From: Beroe ovata
Taxonomy: Eukaryota > Ctenophora > Nuda > Beroida > Beroidae
Length of the DNA stretch: 64,000 nt
Reading direction: 5' to 3'
Assembly (NCBI GenBank): GCA_946803715.1
Contig: CAMPET010000144.1
Location: forward strand, 45,922-109,921
The notes beneath the pieces are model-generated. The model ran no database searches. It saw nothing but the letters and a program-made list of their open reading frames with translations, and was not told the origin of the DNA. Below are positions 48,584 through 61,907 of this stretch, piece by piece. Each line of letters begins with the position of its first letter. The stretch's first letter is position 1. The position numbers and the translations under genes were made by a program.

Positions 48584-50083
48584 GGCGCAGTGAGAATTTA
48601 AAAACACCTCCCCTGGAATACATAATCACTTCCTATCTTCCCACATTACCATTGGTTCACGAGCGCTTGCATCTGTCCACACCCATGAACACCTGCTTTT
48701 GACTGTATAAACGCGTTCCAAGATATAGACAGAATAAACAGTTTTTCCGGGAAATGACCTGTTTATTATTATAGTATCTACCTAGCTGAGATTTGTGTGC
48801 GTGATTTCATATTCTCAGACGCTTGTTTATCTTTCTTCCAACTCATTTCCTCAATCATGAGTCGACTGCAGTAGAGGATTTGTGGAGTGAGTTTTTCCTT
48901 GCTATAAAGTGTGCACTTGCAAGCAAATTGTTTAACTCAAGCAATCCTCCCCACTTTCGTCTTGCGGCTGTAGATATAGATTTCTGGATAAGATTTGTCT
49001 CGATTTGATATAGTGTTTGAGTTCTCACTTCTCTGATGTGAATCACATGTGATTTGTAACATGACTCATTCCAAAACAAAAACCATCGCACGATTTGAAT
49101 GACATCAGACATGAATGACATCAGGCTGTGGCTAAATAATTGAGTCTAAACAGATCCTTGCAAAGATCCACCATTGTATAGGGCCGGAGCATGGTGGGTA
49201 CTGGGTAGGGGATATGGTTATGATCACAAAACAGCCATATGACATATCACGTTTCACCATATCTTGCTTCTGTTTACGCGTTGAAATGTGTACAATTTGA
49301 TAATTGAGCCCCGTAGACTATTAGTCATTGAGCCAGCTGCCTATACAGCCTATACCGCAGAACTACAACACTGTTCAAAACACGGCACACTTCTTCGGTC
49401 ACCTACCATGGTTACTACCACTACTACTAGTTATAGAATCAGTGGTATAAATAGCCTTTGTATGACGCAACACGCTAGAGTAAAGAAGTAAAAACCTCCT
49501 ACCTAACGTTTGTTTTGCAATATTTCGAAATTGATCTTGCTACGTGTTCCATGCCTTAATATCGTAAGTTGGGTTTCAAGTTGAGTCATTCATATACGAA
49601 GCTTCTTGAAAGCCATTTTCAGATCCATCTACTTCTGCTTTTAAAACTAACATGGTGTCCGTTAATAAAATCCTTCTATAAAGCGTAATTCAATATTCTG
49701 GTTCTATACTTAGTTATGCGAACGTTGAAAGGCATCTGTCACGAAGATGAATATACTATTGCGCCCAGAATATTTATGACGAAATTCACTTTTTAACCCT
49801 TTCTTCACTCGCAAGACATATTTCAACTGCGAACTCCTTTTCATCATAGTCTGACTCCTGTACTTTAATTCACTGACACCACTACACTTAGCTGACACTA
49901 CAATACTTCGCTGACACCATATTGTGATATCACAGATATATCACGTTGAAAGGCATCTGTCACAAAGATTTCGATGCTGAATATACTATTGTGCCCTGAA
50001 TATTTATGAAGAAATTCACTTTTTAACCTTTTTTTCGCCGACACACACACACACACACACATGATCCCAGGGAGCGCCACTGC
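48584..50083. other. Region upstream of the GAPR-1-like gene
   Basis: No exon seen. It contains a direct duplication (49723-49805 and 49943-50040) and a CA microsatellite (50041-50060). An ATCCCAG acceptor at 50064-50070 suggests an upstream exon of the CAP gene. Confidence 0.45.
49723..50040. repeat. Direct repeat of about 85-95 bp
   Basis: AACGTTGAAAGGCATCTGTC... to AATTCACTTTTTAACC occurs at 49723-49805 and again at 49943-50040, with an 11-base insertion (TTTCGATGCTG) in the second copy. Confidence 0.8.
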
Positions 50084-51127
50084 ATGTCGTTCAAGAAGAC
50101 GGCGCTAGACCGTCATAACCACCACAGAGCTAACCACGATGCAGCTGCCCTGGCATGGGATGGAAACTGCGAGGCTCATGCTCAGAGATGGGCTAATCAT
50201 CTCCTCAGTACCAACACATTCGGACATTCCAGTGACAGGTGACAAGAACACATTCTGATGATATTCTAGTGACGTCATTGCAGAGATTTGGCAAAACTAT
50301 TAGATTCTAGTGACCTTCTGATTGGGTGATGGATCATTTGGTAATGTTTCACCCTTGTATTAAATCTAGAATCTCCAAAAACTCATACATGCCCATTGAC
50401 CAGGAATGATATGGGAGAGAATATCTGGTGCTACTACACATCGGGATCCGTGAAGAAGACTGATGAAGCCATGGCCAAAGAAGCAGTGGATGCCTGGTGA
50501 GTTAATTAAGAGCTTGAGACAGCGTTCAAATGAGACATGAGATAAGAATGCTCCGATTGATCGACTTCTCAAATTGATTTTGAATCACTGAACCACAATT
50601 ATTGCCGTCTTAAACAATAAGTATGGAAGTTTCTAAGCGCTCTCTCTCTCTCATCCCAGGTACGACGAAGTGAAGAAGTACAGCTTCATTTTCCCCGGGT
50701 TTAGCAAGAAGACGGGTCACTTCACACAGTTGGTGTGGAAGGAAACCACCAAAGTGGGCATGGCAATCGCCAAGGACAACTCCAAGGCCTTCATCTGTGC
50801 AAATTACACCCCTCAGGTAAAGAGAATATCTAGATATTATCACACGGAACATGAGACACATTCTACCAATCGCTCACGTGGTTATATATGTACTCTGCAA
50901 TCATTCTCTCTATGATATCTTGATCTAGACTTAGATAGTCCCAAATGATCTATACTGGATTAAGACGGGAGTGGTGGAATGAATCATATCAAAAATTATC
51001 AAGACTTTAACTGCTCCATAATAGTCATCGCATCATAACGCGTGATCTTGAACAGGGCAATGTCCTGGCAAAGAAGGAGTTTAAGAAGAACGTGAAGAAG
51101 AAGAAGTCCAAGTGTACGATCATGTAG
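50084..51127 (+). CDS. GAPR-1/GLIPR2-like CAP protein with CaaX box
   Basis: Exons 50084-50238, 50404-50496, 50660-50816 and 51056-51127, all in phase, give 158 residues (human GLIPR2 154). CAP/SCP signatures: LDRHNHHRANH, HAQRWANHLL, FGHSSD, GENIW, the WYDEVKKY stretch, GHFTQLVWKETTKVGMAIA and the AGN-like QGNVLAKKEF. The two His and the Glu of the CAP cavity are visible (FGHS, GENIW, GHFT). There is no signal peptide, as in GAPR-1, a cytosolic protein on the Golgi and endosome face that binds acidic lipids and Beclin 1. Unusual: the C-terminus is lysine-rich and ends KKKKSKCTIM, a CaaX box with a polybasic arm, whereas GAPR-1 of vertebrates is N-myristoylated. The Met at 50084 may not be the first; a spliced upstream exon is possible. 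Confidence 0.9.
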
Positions 51128-51332
51128 ACACGTGTCCTCTGAGGTATAATATCACAGGAACTATCCAGAACTATCCAGGAAATATCCAGAACTAGTTTTA
51201 AGATCATCCCGGGAAGAGGAATGATCTCCGTCGACAAACGACTCATTACAAATGGCTCATATTTTGATACGTTAATCACATTTAAAATAGTCTTTATTTC
51301 ACAATTCTTAAGCTTTAGAAAATGGGATGTAG

Positions 51333-51338
51333 AATAAA
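51333..51338 (+). terminator. Poly(A) signal of the CAP gene
   Basis: AATAAA 205 bases after the stop codon at 51127. Confidence 0.5.
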
Positions 51339-53828
51339 TGTGTTTGAACTATATTTGGCCGATGAATGGTTTGATATAAAATTGATAGTTACTTTTTTTG
51401 TTCATTGAACTAAGTTGTATGGGCTTGATAAGCTAATTATTGTAGATTTAACCTTCTTTTAGAATTTTGTAAATTCTTATGAAATTGATGTTGTTACAGT
51501 GGGCGCTTCTTACTGCTAGTGCCAGGAAGTCGGCAATGAAATACAGGTTCAAGTTCATCATGGCTCTATGAATTACAATTCAACAGCCAGATTACACGTC
51601 TATCGATGCCAAAAATGAAGAATAAATATACAATATGTTTACCCTACCCATGCGTTGAAATTGAACTTGAATTTAAAATTGTTGCATTGATTCAGAATAT
51701 CAACTACTACAACAAGTTCGACTGAAGTTGAACACACAAACTGTATTGAGGACTGGAAGTTTATCCAATGAAGTCTACTGGAGGAAGGTGGAAACTGAGT
51801 TTGAAATGTCATCTAAAGTAAAGAATGCCAGCCGCGAGGAATTTCATCCGGCCATGTCATGTTCCTGCGCGCGCGCCGCCATAATAGGTAGCTCACATGG
51901 GAAAATGCCACGCTATGACATATTCTGCGCTCCGTGGATTTCAGTTCCATAACTGAAATTCAGCTGCCCTATAGTAGCTTGGATATGGTTTCAATGACTG
52001 TGTTGAGGAGAGAAATACTCCTGAGATCAGTTTCACAACGCCAAGCTCCAATGGTAATGACCTAAACAAAATGTCGCCTAGTTATACACAATTAGTCTAT
52101 ACTCAAGATCTGTATGGACCGTCATACGATACATGGACCCTGCATGATTTGAACTGACAGCAGCTCTCGTCCATCATTAGGAAATGGTGACTAAATTACA
52201 TCGTACACGTGTAATGTGTCCGTCCTATAATAAGCAGACTCCTGAACCCAGTGATCAAATAACACATGGTATTCGCCAGAGTGCCGCCGTCGGGTAGCAT
52301 TTGGAAATAATATATGCGGACATAAACGTTATCTATAAGACACAGTTTCAGACCTTGGACACAGTTTGAAACCTTGGAAATTACTTTTGCTTTTGTTATG
52401 CGAAAAAATATTTTATGCAACCAATAAAATCCATCGAGTATATTGATTGTCCAATGGTCGAGTAGCATGGGGATAGCAGGAAATTTGTAATTCTAATATT
52501 ATTTTAACAATTATCATTCATTTCCGACACATATTGGGTAGGGTTCACAAATGCTTTTGATCACATGACAGCGATTCTTCATTGTCATTAATCAGTCATT
52601 GTCACATGCCACAAGAATGCGCGACCCTTCCCAAATAATACCGAGTTATTTATAGGCTGGGGTCACATAGAATCCCTTTATTTATACTGATACACACTAA
52701 TGTTACTTTTATTTTCGTTAGTCCATTTCAAATTGGACATTACTACTTCATTATGATTTCAGTCAATCAACTATCGATTTCAGTGAAAATTATAAATCAA
52801 ATGTTTTTATTCAAACATTGAGCTTTATTCTAACATTAACAGCCACTCCTATTGGTTTCAGCTAAGCTCAACTGATATAAAGCATAGCAGGTAAGAATTA
52901 TTTTCAAATCAATCTCTTAGTCTTATCGTATTGATATTTCCCAACAAATCGTTATTGTTCCCGATAAGACGATAACATGCATCTTCATGGAGTGCATGAA
53001 AATTTATCATTGCAATATTAACACCACTATAGCTTGCTTGAGGGGTTTGTAAAATCGATCACTAGGGCCATCGACCTCCTAAGATTCGAACTACCCTCCG
53101 AATAAGTATATAAACTCAACATCTGATCATCTCCGTGAATTTCGTCACCACACGACCGTGCTGAAAAGTCCTATACTCCCGGAACATTTACATCATTTCT
53201 TAAAAATAATAAAGTTTAAAAAGCATTTTGTTTTACATGCACATATACATGTGCATTGTGCTATCACGATCATACAAATGGCAAGTAAGGTGGTGCGCGC
53301 GCGCTGAGAAGAGTGAACACGTGAACACATATATTGGCGATGTAGAAAGTTCTATCGATTTTAAAACCTGCGATCATGGGAAGCATGGGAGACAGCTATA
53401 TAAGAGCCAGCCGATTGTGTACGTGCAGCTGCTATCGCTATCTGAATTTATACTGATTGTACTACACGATTGTATGAGAGTATGAGTATGACAAGCTTCA
53501 TACACTATACCTCAACGTCCTATTTATATTGCCGAATATTCTAAGGAATATGCCATTTGATTTTCGATTTTTCACACTGTGAATCAATCAATTATATTAT
53601 TAAGCTCACGACCATTCCGATTAACCGGTTACCGATCACTAAAGCAAGGTCCTTGTTCAGATATAGCGAGGATAAGCGCCCAACACCAGCTCAGATCTCG
53701 CTGCCTATCTCTCGTTTGATATCGAGGATCCAGAATTCACCACTCTCTCTCGCTCTCTCGAATAGCGACACGTTTCTCCATAGCAAACCTCGCAGTGAAG
53801 CAACATCTTCAACCCTCGCTATAGCAAC
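51339..53828. other. Region between CAP gene and SLC34, no gene seen
   Basis: Open frames such as 51728-51952 (+) and 52196-52468 (-) lack splice context and domains. A CT-rich tract (CTCTCTCTCGCTCTCTCG, near 53740-53760) lies just before the SLC34 start and fits a core-promoter region. Confidence 0.45.
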
Positions 53829-56800
53829 ATGTCTCACAATCCACATGAAGAACGGGTCCCAATGTTCCCCACCGAAACGGACGGCAAGGTCAACGACGTG
53901 AGTAAACCGATATGCATTCTATGATTCTCACACTGTTATAGATATGGTGGGAATAGGTATGATTTATGAAGCCACCCTATTTCTATCTGATGAATTGATT
54001 TTCATGCCACCAACTCTCGTGGGAGTTATACTTTCGACGAAAGATTTTCAGATATTTTTATTTTGTTGGGTTTCCAGCCTCAGCCATGCTTTTGTCGTCG
54101 GTTTTTCATTGCAGACACTTTTCTCATATTGAAGGCTGTTGGCAATTTAGAAATCTGACAATAGCTCATGTTGTAGTCCCAAAACTGTGCGAAGAGGGGG
54201 AGGGGCACGTGTTAGAAATATGTGATCACACATTCATTATGCACATAATTATGGCTGTATTTATTACTAGGTGAACTATAAAATATGTGTTTAACAAGTC
54301 ATAGGGAGCCGTACTTCTGGTTTTGAGAAATCTCTTGATTAACGTAACAGGGCGTTTAAGTAGCATAATAACAATTTTAATTAACAATGGGTATTATATA
54401 TAACGCATATATGAGATCGACATCCATGCAGTTTATAGGTACATGGTAGATCAATTTCACTGTATATAATATATGCGCTTCACCAGGTTCATAGTCAAAT
54501 TGCTGACAACATATTTTCCACTGACACCATATTTTCCACTGACACCATATTTTCCGCTGACAAAATATTTTCCACGGACAACATATTTTCCGCTAACAAC
54601 GTAGTGTGTCTTTCCAGACAAAGATCACTATATCAACAGTTTTGCTTCGGTGAATTCTTCAGAAATAATCGGAGCTCATTACAATCATCTAAACCCATTA
54701 CCTAATTAACAATACATACCTACATATTATGAAATTTCCATCTAATTTGCCAGTTGGCCCCCGAAATTACCGATGACGTAAAAAACGCGCGCAAAAATTC
54801 ATTTTCCCTAGAATCTGATCACAATAACCAGTTTCTACGAAGGGGAACAGGTTTGCTGCACTCTTGCAGGATTTTGCAAATAATCTTGTTCATAATTACG
54901 TTGTGGCCTTGCAGCAAGGCCCTTGCTTTTATACATTTATAGGAGGCTATCGTTATACTTGCGAAGAAAGAATTTTACTCTCACAAACTGTATGGAAATC
55001 TTATGAAATTCATTTTAAGAAAGATGTTTCGTGTGGATGTTTCGTGTCTTGATTGAGTCTATCACCGATCATAGGCATAGTACTCTAATCTTATTACTCT
55101 AATAACACTGATTCTAGTCAGACATAAGTTTCTAAGCCCATGTATCCAATGCTAATGAGGTTCATGATGGAGTGCATGATTGCTTGCTTTTCCAATAATT
55201 ATCCATCAAAATTGAGCATTTATCCAAGCCTGGTGATTAGCGTTTCACATGACCAAATTACTTTTCTGATTTCTTCCCTATCATCTTGATAGGGATACTT
55301 GATAGGGATACTTGATAGGGATACTTGATCATGATCTCATTCAAAAACCAATTAATGACCGGATAAATCATTAGATGGGAATCACCAGCGAAGCATTGAT
55401 CAGATGATTTTACATACTGCGGTAGCTACATGACCAATTTTAACGTTATAAGAATCAACCGATAGTTTTACTTTTCAACATCATTAAAACTCAATTTAGT
55501 CAAATAATCCCTTCATATGTCTCCAAGAGCTCGCTATACACTGATCAATGCTAAACGGACATGTTATTCGATAATCTTCATATTTTCTCACCAGCGCCAG
55601 CTGTTTGTCATACAGGGATCAAACACCTGTTAGTTTTGTTTTCGTGCTCACAACATTGGTCTTTTGAGGTCGTATTGGCGGATAGTCCACATAAATAAAT
55701 CGGTATTTCTATCAACTGACCATTCTCATGACGGTCATTTTCTTGAAATCTTTCTTGAAGTAACTATTACCTTACTTTAGGTATTTAGGTAATATACAGT
55801 TGTCCCGTGCAGGTTGACAGCTATCAAACCGGTACAGCAGAGCTAAACCAGTTTAACGTGTTTTGGTCCCCGATCTAAATAGTTCGCAGACATTTACCAA
55901 TGCTATAGCATGATTCTGACAGCTCTTCACTCTTGATCTGACTAGTTATGGTCACTAGTTATGGTGTTTTCTATGAAGCATCCCCGTCCAGTCAGCAGCA
56001 TTCATCCGCAGAATTCGATAGTCGCTCGAATTGTTCATGCGTCATGTCAAGCTATAGATTGTGTAGCTATAGTAGGTCCATGATTTATAGTATATCTTGC
56101 AGTTATTATAGTCGCGGATAATGATTTTAGCACTTTTGCCTGTGATTGGCCAATCAGAGTCTCAAGCATGGTTGCTTGCGTAGAAGTTTGGTCTGCTGCT
56201 TATCAATTCTTTGCTAACATGCAACTCATTTAAACTTTTCCGGCACGTTCTTTAACTTTCGCTCCTTCTGTAGTGTAAAGAGACTTTTTATTTTTTCAGA
56301 ATTAACAATCGCCTGCTTGAAACCATCTTGCGCGGTCTATTGTTAATATGTTCAATTTCCACCTGCAGCACTAGCACTATATTTTAAAGCGTAGTCATTC
56401 TGTCCTACTTCAAGAATAATTCATGCATATTGCATGCGAGTCATATTCTTCCTCACTACGCCATATACACTGAACCACAGATAATTATTTCATAGCAATA
56501 AACCTACAGATTAGATATCTCATCTTGAGGAAGTATCTCGCACTCTTCACTTTTACATCCAGTCAAAGGCAGCTCCACTATGAAAATTGAACCACTGTCT
56601 AAGTGATATCCCACTCTTAGTAAATATATATATACACCTACTGTACACCTAATTCCACTCATCTCCAGTTGTCCAGCATGGAACACGTGGGAGTGAGACC
56701 TATTGATGAGTGGGATGTCATCAACGAAGTTCTGGATACAGATGACCTCGGAAAACCGTGGGCAGGTACGCGTGTGTGACAGTGTCACACTGTAACACAT

Positions 56801-59800
56801 GTGTGTCACATTGTGACACCATCAGGAGGTGCATGGCGCAATTTTACTTGTAATGACACTGCCTTGTGATGAGACGCTGAGTCACCCACGTTTTTGTGAA
56901 AAAATAATCGCCACAACCCTGCCGATAATTCCTAGATACAATCTATACCTCTCACCGTATATTCAACTCCACAGAGAAGACCACCAAGGGTAGAATCATC
57001 AAGGTCCTCTGGTTGTTTGTAAAGTTCATAACTGTCCTGCTCAGCTTGTACCTGTTCATCTGCTCACTCTCTTTCCTATCCAGTGCATTCCAGCTACTGG
57101 GTGGAAAATCTGCGGGAGAGGTAAATCATATTTACATGGGTGAAAATAATCCGGAGTTTTATTGAATTTGGGTGATATAATCATGAACCCTTAAACAATT
57201 CTTACATGGGAGGCATAATATTTGCCACCGCTGAATTTTAAGGCTCTTAATTATTTTACTCTGTCCCATATATCCACCACCATATTCACACCCCCTCCCA
57301 TCCATTTGCACAGGTGTTCGCAAAGAGCAGCATCCTGAACAATCCCATTATCGGGCTGATGATCGGAGTCTTGGTCACCGTGCTGGTTCAGAGTTCTTCC
57401 ACCTCCACCAGCATCATTGTTGCCATGGTTTCAGCTGGCAGTAAGTGTGAAACGGCATAATATATGCAAACCTCATTATTAACTCATTATATGAAATGAA
57501 ACTCATACTAGCGTAACACTAATTCATCGCCATCAAATATTCAATTTTAAACATGGAATTAACGTTTTAACACCATGAACAGCAACCTTGACTGCGGCAA
57601 AACCTCCGGCCACCGCGAATGATGACTCCCCCAGATGCTCAACCTAATCAGTAATCATGATCCCCTCCCTTCCAGTTATCACAATCAGACCGGCTATCGC
57701 GATGATAATGGGCGCTAATATCGGGACCACAGTGACCAACACCATTGTCAGCCTGGGGCAATCCATGGACAGGAAAATGTTTAGGCGAGCATTTGCCGGG
57801 GCCACAGTGCATGATTGCTTCAACTGGCTGTGTGTTGTGATATTCCTCCCTTTGGAGGCTATTCTGCATCCTTTGGAGAAGATAAGTGCGGCTATCACCT
57901 CAAGTAAGTGAGACATCTTGATCAAATCATTATGATATCAGATATGATTATTCCGAGTTTTTTCGCTGATTTTGGGAGAACGCGCGCGTTTATCATATCG
58001 TAGAACTATAGCCTCGAGGCACCTGATCATCCATCTCTGATATCTGACTACCACTCAATATAACTCCAAATACGAGTGATGTATGATGAGAAACTGGAGG
58101 TATATCACACGTACTTGGCAAGATCTAAAGTCACGTGACACTATCTGCTCACACGTGATAACATGAGTGATAGCATGATTTGGAGGGGACGATCAGTGCC
58201 TCAATTAATCCGTGAGGCACAATTTTTTCTAGACTCCCCAAAATCACCAGGTATCAGCGATGATGATCAGGTCTCAGACCTAGATTTCCTTAAAGTCATA
58301 ACTAAACCGTTGACGTCGAAAATAATCAGCATTGACAAGTCAACAATCAAGAATATTGCAAAGGTAAGACGGGTAATAAGTAAGCTTAGGACAATAACTT
58401 TACTATGTAGATCAACACTTACCCCCTCTCAGCTTAAGACTCTCACCACACAATCATTTTTACTCACCAACGCCCATCTATTTCAGTACTGCACCCAAGC
58501 TGGCAATGCTATCACGTATGATAAGGTCAAGTGTGCGGATGCGAGGAATTCTAGCATGATGAAATCGTGTGATGATCTGGCTACTGTGGAATACGAGAGA
58601 TGTGACTATGCCTTCGCTCAAACAAGTAAAATATGAGTTTCAGGGCTGTATTATAGGGGTACCAATCTTACCTTTCTCCAATGAAGATAATATGTCAGCA
58701 GCAATGTACGACCTAGCGAATCATGGTGATAGTTACATATCATGCCTCAAGTGACTCATAGCACCTCCTCTTGCAGATCTGAATGACACACAGACAGGAA
58801 TAATCCTCCTTATCCTGAGTCTAATTCTACTTTGTACCTGCCTTACTGTCCTCGTTAAGACTCTCCAGTCCCTACTTCTCGGCAGGATGGCTCAGACTCT
58901 CAAGAAACACATCAACTCAGACCTGCCCAGACCATTTGGGTGGCTAACCGGGTAAGTAATTGTGAAGCAAATTGGCAAGATATAACATCAAATACAAGAT
59001 GAGCACATCCTGTGCCAATTGAGTATAACTCTTCAAGAGCAATTTTTAACCAGGTTTCATTGAGAGTACACAGACTGCAGTAGACCCACCGTAATTTTCC
59101 TATACTCTACAGGTACCTGTTTATTGTCGTTGGCATGGGAATGACAATCCTTGTACAGAGCAGCAGCGTTTTCACCTCCGCAATTACCCCCCTTGTGGGA
59201 ATGGGAGTAATCAGCATTGATAGGATGCTACCTCTAACCCTTGGCAGTAATATCGGTAAGGAGGCGTTAAAACATATGGGGAAGATTTCTTCAACTCTTT
59301 CTTAAACTCATAGAACTCTATCTTCGTATCGGATAATTCTGGGAAAGGAGAACTCATGTATCAACGTATCAGCTTCACATCGATACTCTATTATACCTCA
59401 CTATTATAAAACACTGACACATGGTGCTATCCCAGGAACAACGGCAACAGCCATGTTAGCATCACTTGCAGCAACAGGAGACAAACGATCCCTGACAATC
59501 CAAGTTGCCGTGAGTTACATGAAAACAACCTCAGTAATTGTCAGGGGTCCTTTTTGATTTCTTTTCATTATAAATAGCTAAACGGCAGGCATGATTCTGT
59601 GCAGCTGTTTCTTACTAAGAACTCAATCAAGATAAAAAGATTTCAAATCGTATCTACCCCAAAATTTGTTACAGGTGTCACATCTTCTATTCAATATTTT
59701 TGGCATCATAGTCTTCTATCCGGTGCCCTTCATGAGGAAGATCCCAGTGAATGCTTCCAAGGTCCTCGGAAATACAACGGCTAAATACAGGTTTATTAAT

Positions 59801-61600
59801 CCTTGTGACTATTTAAGCTGATTGCATTGGTACTAAGTGATTGAGGAAGGTATATGGGTTACCAGTTACCACGATAATTAGTGAGTTAGAGAGTAAGTTT
59901 AAGGAGTCTAAATCAAATTCATGATGGTTAGCAGAGAACACGGGTGTTTCTCCTAGTCAATGGGTTTTGGGATTCAACTTCTTCCTGCCAGCCACTTAAA
60001 TTACCCCAATTCTCTAATCCATCAGGTGGTTTGCCGTGGCATACCTTGTGTTCGTATTCCTGCTCGTCCCCATCTGTTTCGTGGCTCTCTCTTTCTACGT
60101 GGTGGCTCTCTACGTGGTGATTGCACTGATCCTCTTTGTGGTGGCCTGCATCATCATTATCAACTTGCTACAAAAACACTGTGCTCACAGGTAACTAACA
60201 AATATAATACCATTCGTGATGCCATGGGAGATCAGGCGTGCCAACATTTTAGCTGTCCTTTATATCCACGATCGGGAGATTTTCGCGCCGCGCGCCCGCA
60301 TATATAGCCAGCCCGCGAGGCATTGTTTTCTAACAGTTTTTGCGGACAGGGGGCGATATAGAGCTGTATTTTCCGTGATGAAAAATTTATTGCAAACGTG
60401 TGAAATGTACCGGACATCAATAGTAAATGACTGGTATGCAGTTGAAACATCATACACAATCACAATTTACATGTATCACAACCAAAACTCTGCTCACAAA
60501 CAGAAAACAAACGCATCACAACTCATCCACAATTTGAATTATCAGGAGTAAATTCCCAGACATCTTCCACAGTCACAGTCTAGACTGTAAACAAGGAATA
60601 CAAGGTACAACACAACTGAGAGAAATTCCCATGAACAGAAATAAATTAGTGTGTGTAAACAAAATACGTGCTCTCTTCTACCATGTTTTTACATTCCTTT
60701 AACCATATAAGGGCAAATTAGTGTAACTGTTAGTTTAGTTCTCACTTGTTTCTCACACATTTCACATTTGTTTTGCAATTGCATATCATGGTTACACTCT
60801 GTCATTCTACCATTTCGCCTTTTCCAGAATGTTGTGCATAATTGTGTTATGATCTTCAGTCGGCAGATTCATTCATTATTTGACTCTCACATTTGCTTCT
60901 CACCTTCAGCCTACGTCCATTTTTGTTATAACATCTTTCTGATCACTCAGATGTGCTGTGTATCGCCGTTTATGAAGTTTGCTGTGATGCTGTGTGCAAC
61001 TTTTATTCAGTTTTCTGATGCTCAGTCTCACAATACATCGTATTTTGATAAATTTTGTGTGTCTTACGAAAATCTCCCGATCGTGGATATAAATCATATC
61101 CCCGCAGTCTTCCGGGAATATAAAATTTACAGACACTCGGGCCCTCCGGGCCCTGCGTGCTGTAAAATACATATCCACTCCTCGGGCTAAAGCCCTCGTG
61201 TGGATAATGTAATATCACCCGCGCGAGCGCGTGTGATATTCGATATTCCCGAAAGACCGCGGGGATATTACTTTATATACGCACATTGAAAATGTACCTT
61301 GTACATTGGTGCCTAATGTCCATTATCCAAACTATTATTCTCATCTTTTATTGACCAAACTATCATTGTACATCTTTTTTATCTAATAGGTATATCTTGC
61401 TGTTTTACAATTTCTACTTCAGACTGCCGCGTTGGCTGCGGTCATGGGACTTCCTCCCCCGACCGATGAGGTCCCTGGAGCCGTGCGATGCTGTGTTCTC
61501 AAAACTGATCTGCTGCATCAAGAAGCCGGATGAGGAGCCAGCAGTCACCAATGTCGAGATGATGATAGCTATCAAGGGTCAAGAGGCAGAGGGCGCGTGA
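53829..61600 (+). CDS. SLC34-type sodium-phosphate cotransporter
   Basis: Na+-driven inorganic phosphate uptake at the plasma membrane. Exons: 53829-53897, 56669-56765, 56975-57120, 57314-57440, 57676-57903, 58278-58363, 58487-58625, 58777-58951, 59113-59255, 59436-59509, 59675-59790, 60026-60190, 61423-61600, all in phase, 580 residues (family about 600-690). The inverted-repeat architecture is clear: two QSSS motifs ([18 protein letters not shown] and [19 protein letters not shown]), each followed by a glycine-rich GANIGTT or [13 protein letters not shown] element. Between them lies a large Cys-containing extracellular loop ([16 protein letters not shown]...KSCDDL) with one NSS sequon. The tail has [20 protein letters not shown], a conserved C-terminal entry. 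The cytosolic N-terminus and the first exon ([20 protein letters not shown]) come from an ATG just before a 2.8-kb first intron. Transport is predicted from family membership. Confidence 0.95.
54501..54601. repeat. 18-20 bp tandem array in SLC34 intron 1
   Basis: Five or six copies of units like ATATTTTCCACTGACACC follow each other within the first intron. Confidence 0.8.
60261..61091. mobile_element. Element with perfect 25-bp terminal inverted repeats
   Basis: TATATCCACGATCGGGAGAT plus TTTCG at 60261-60285 is repeated exactly in reverse complement at 61067-61091, 831 bases end to end, inside the last SLC34 intron. No transposase frame is evident, so a non-autonomous DNA transposon is the simplest reading. 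A target-site duplication is not obvious. Confidence 0.6.
61094..61272. mobile_element. Multi-hairpin (cloverleaf-like) palindromic element
   Basis: An outer imperfect inverted repeat (ATATCCCCGCAGTCTTCCGG near 61099 against CCGAAAGACCGCGGGGATAT near 61250) encloses three further hairpins: 61128-61163 (TACAG...GGGCCC), 61170-61206 (ATCCAC...GTGGAT) and 61211-61240 (AATATCACCCGCGC...GATATT). It lies directly beside the 25-bp inverted repeat. Confidence 0.6.
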
Positions 61601-61659
61601 ATTCGGTCTCATTTGATCTAGGTCACTTGATCAAATACGCACAAGTTGATCGGGTACAG

Positions 61660-61907
61660 TTATTTTTCGTTAATTTTGTATCTTCTACTTTTTTTCTTAT
61701 TGTCATCCAACTGTCATTATTAGCTCATTAATAAAATTTCAATTATTAGGAGTTGAAAAGTCAGTCATTAGTGAAGGCTACTTGGTGGTATTCAAATGTA
61801 ATTTCATATTTTAAACAAATTTAAAGTTTTCGTTACCTTCTGAGTCATGGCCAGTACCTGCTCATCGATCCGTGTCAAACAACAGCGATCTACTGACAGA
61901 CGTCTCT
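61660..61907 (-). CDS. Possible last exons of a minus-strand gene
   Basis: Minus strand: 61907-61837 reads RRLSVDRCCLTRIDEQVLA then MTQK and a GTAACG donor; 61710-61660, after a GACAG acceptor, reads LDDNKKKSRRYKINEK and a stop, in phase. This would be the C-terminus of a gene running in from the right, with a helical segment and a basic tail. I recognise no family and found no upstream exon within 62-64 kb. It overlaps the SLC34 3' UTR, which lowers confidence. Confidence 0.3.
61730..61735 (+). terminator. Poly(A) signal of SLC34
   Basis: AATAAA 130 bases after the stop codon at 61600. Confidence 0.5.

Noticed and set aside
52196-52468. 90-aa minus open frame
   Set aside because: No splice context or domain; probably chance.
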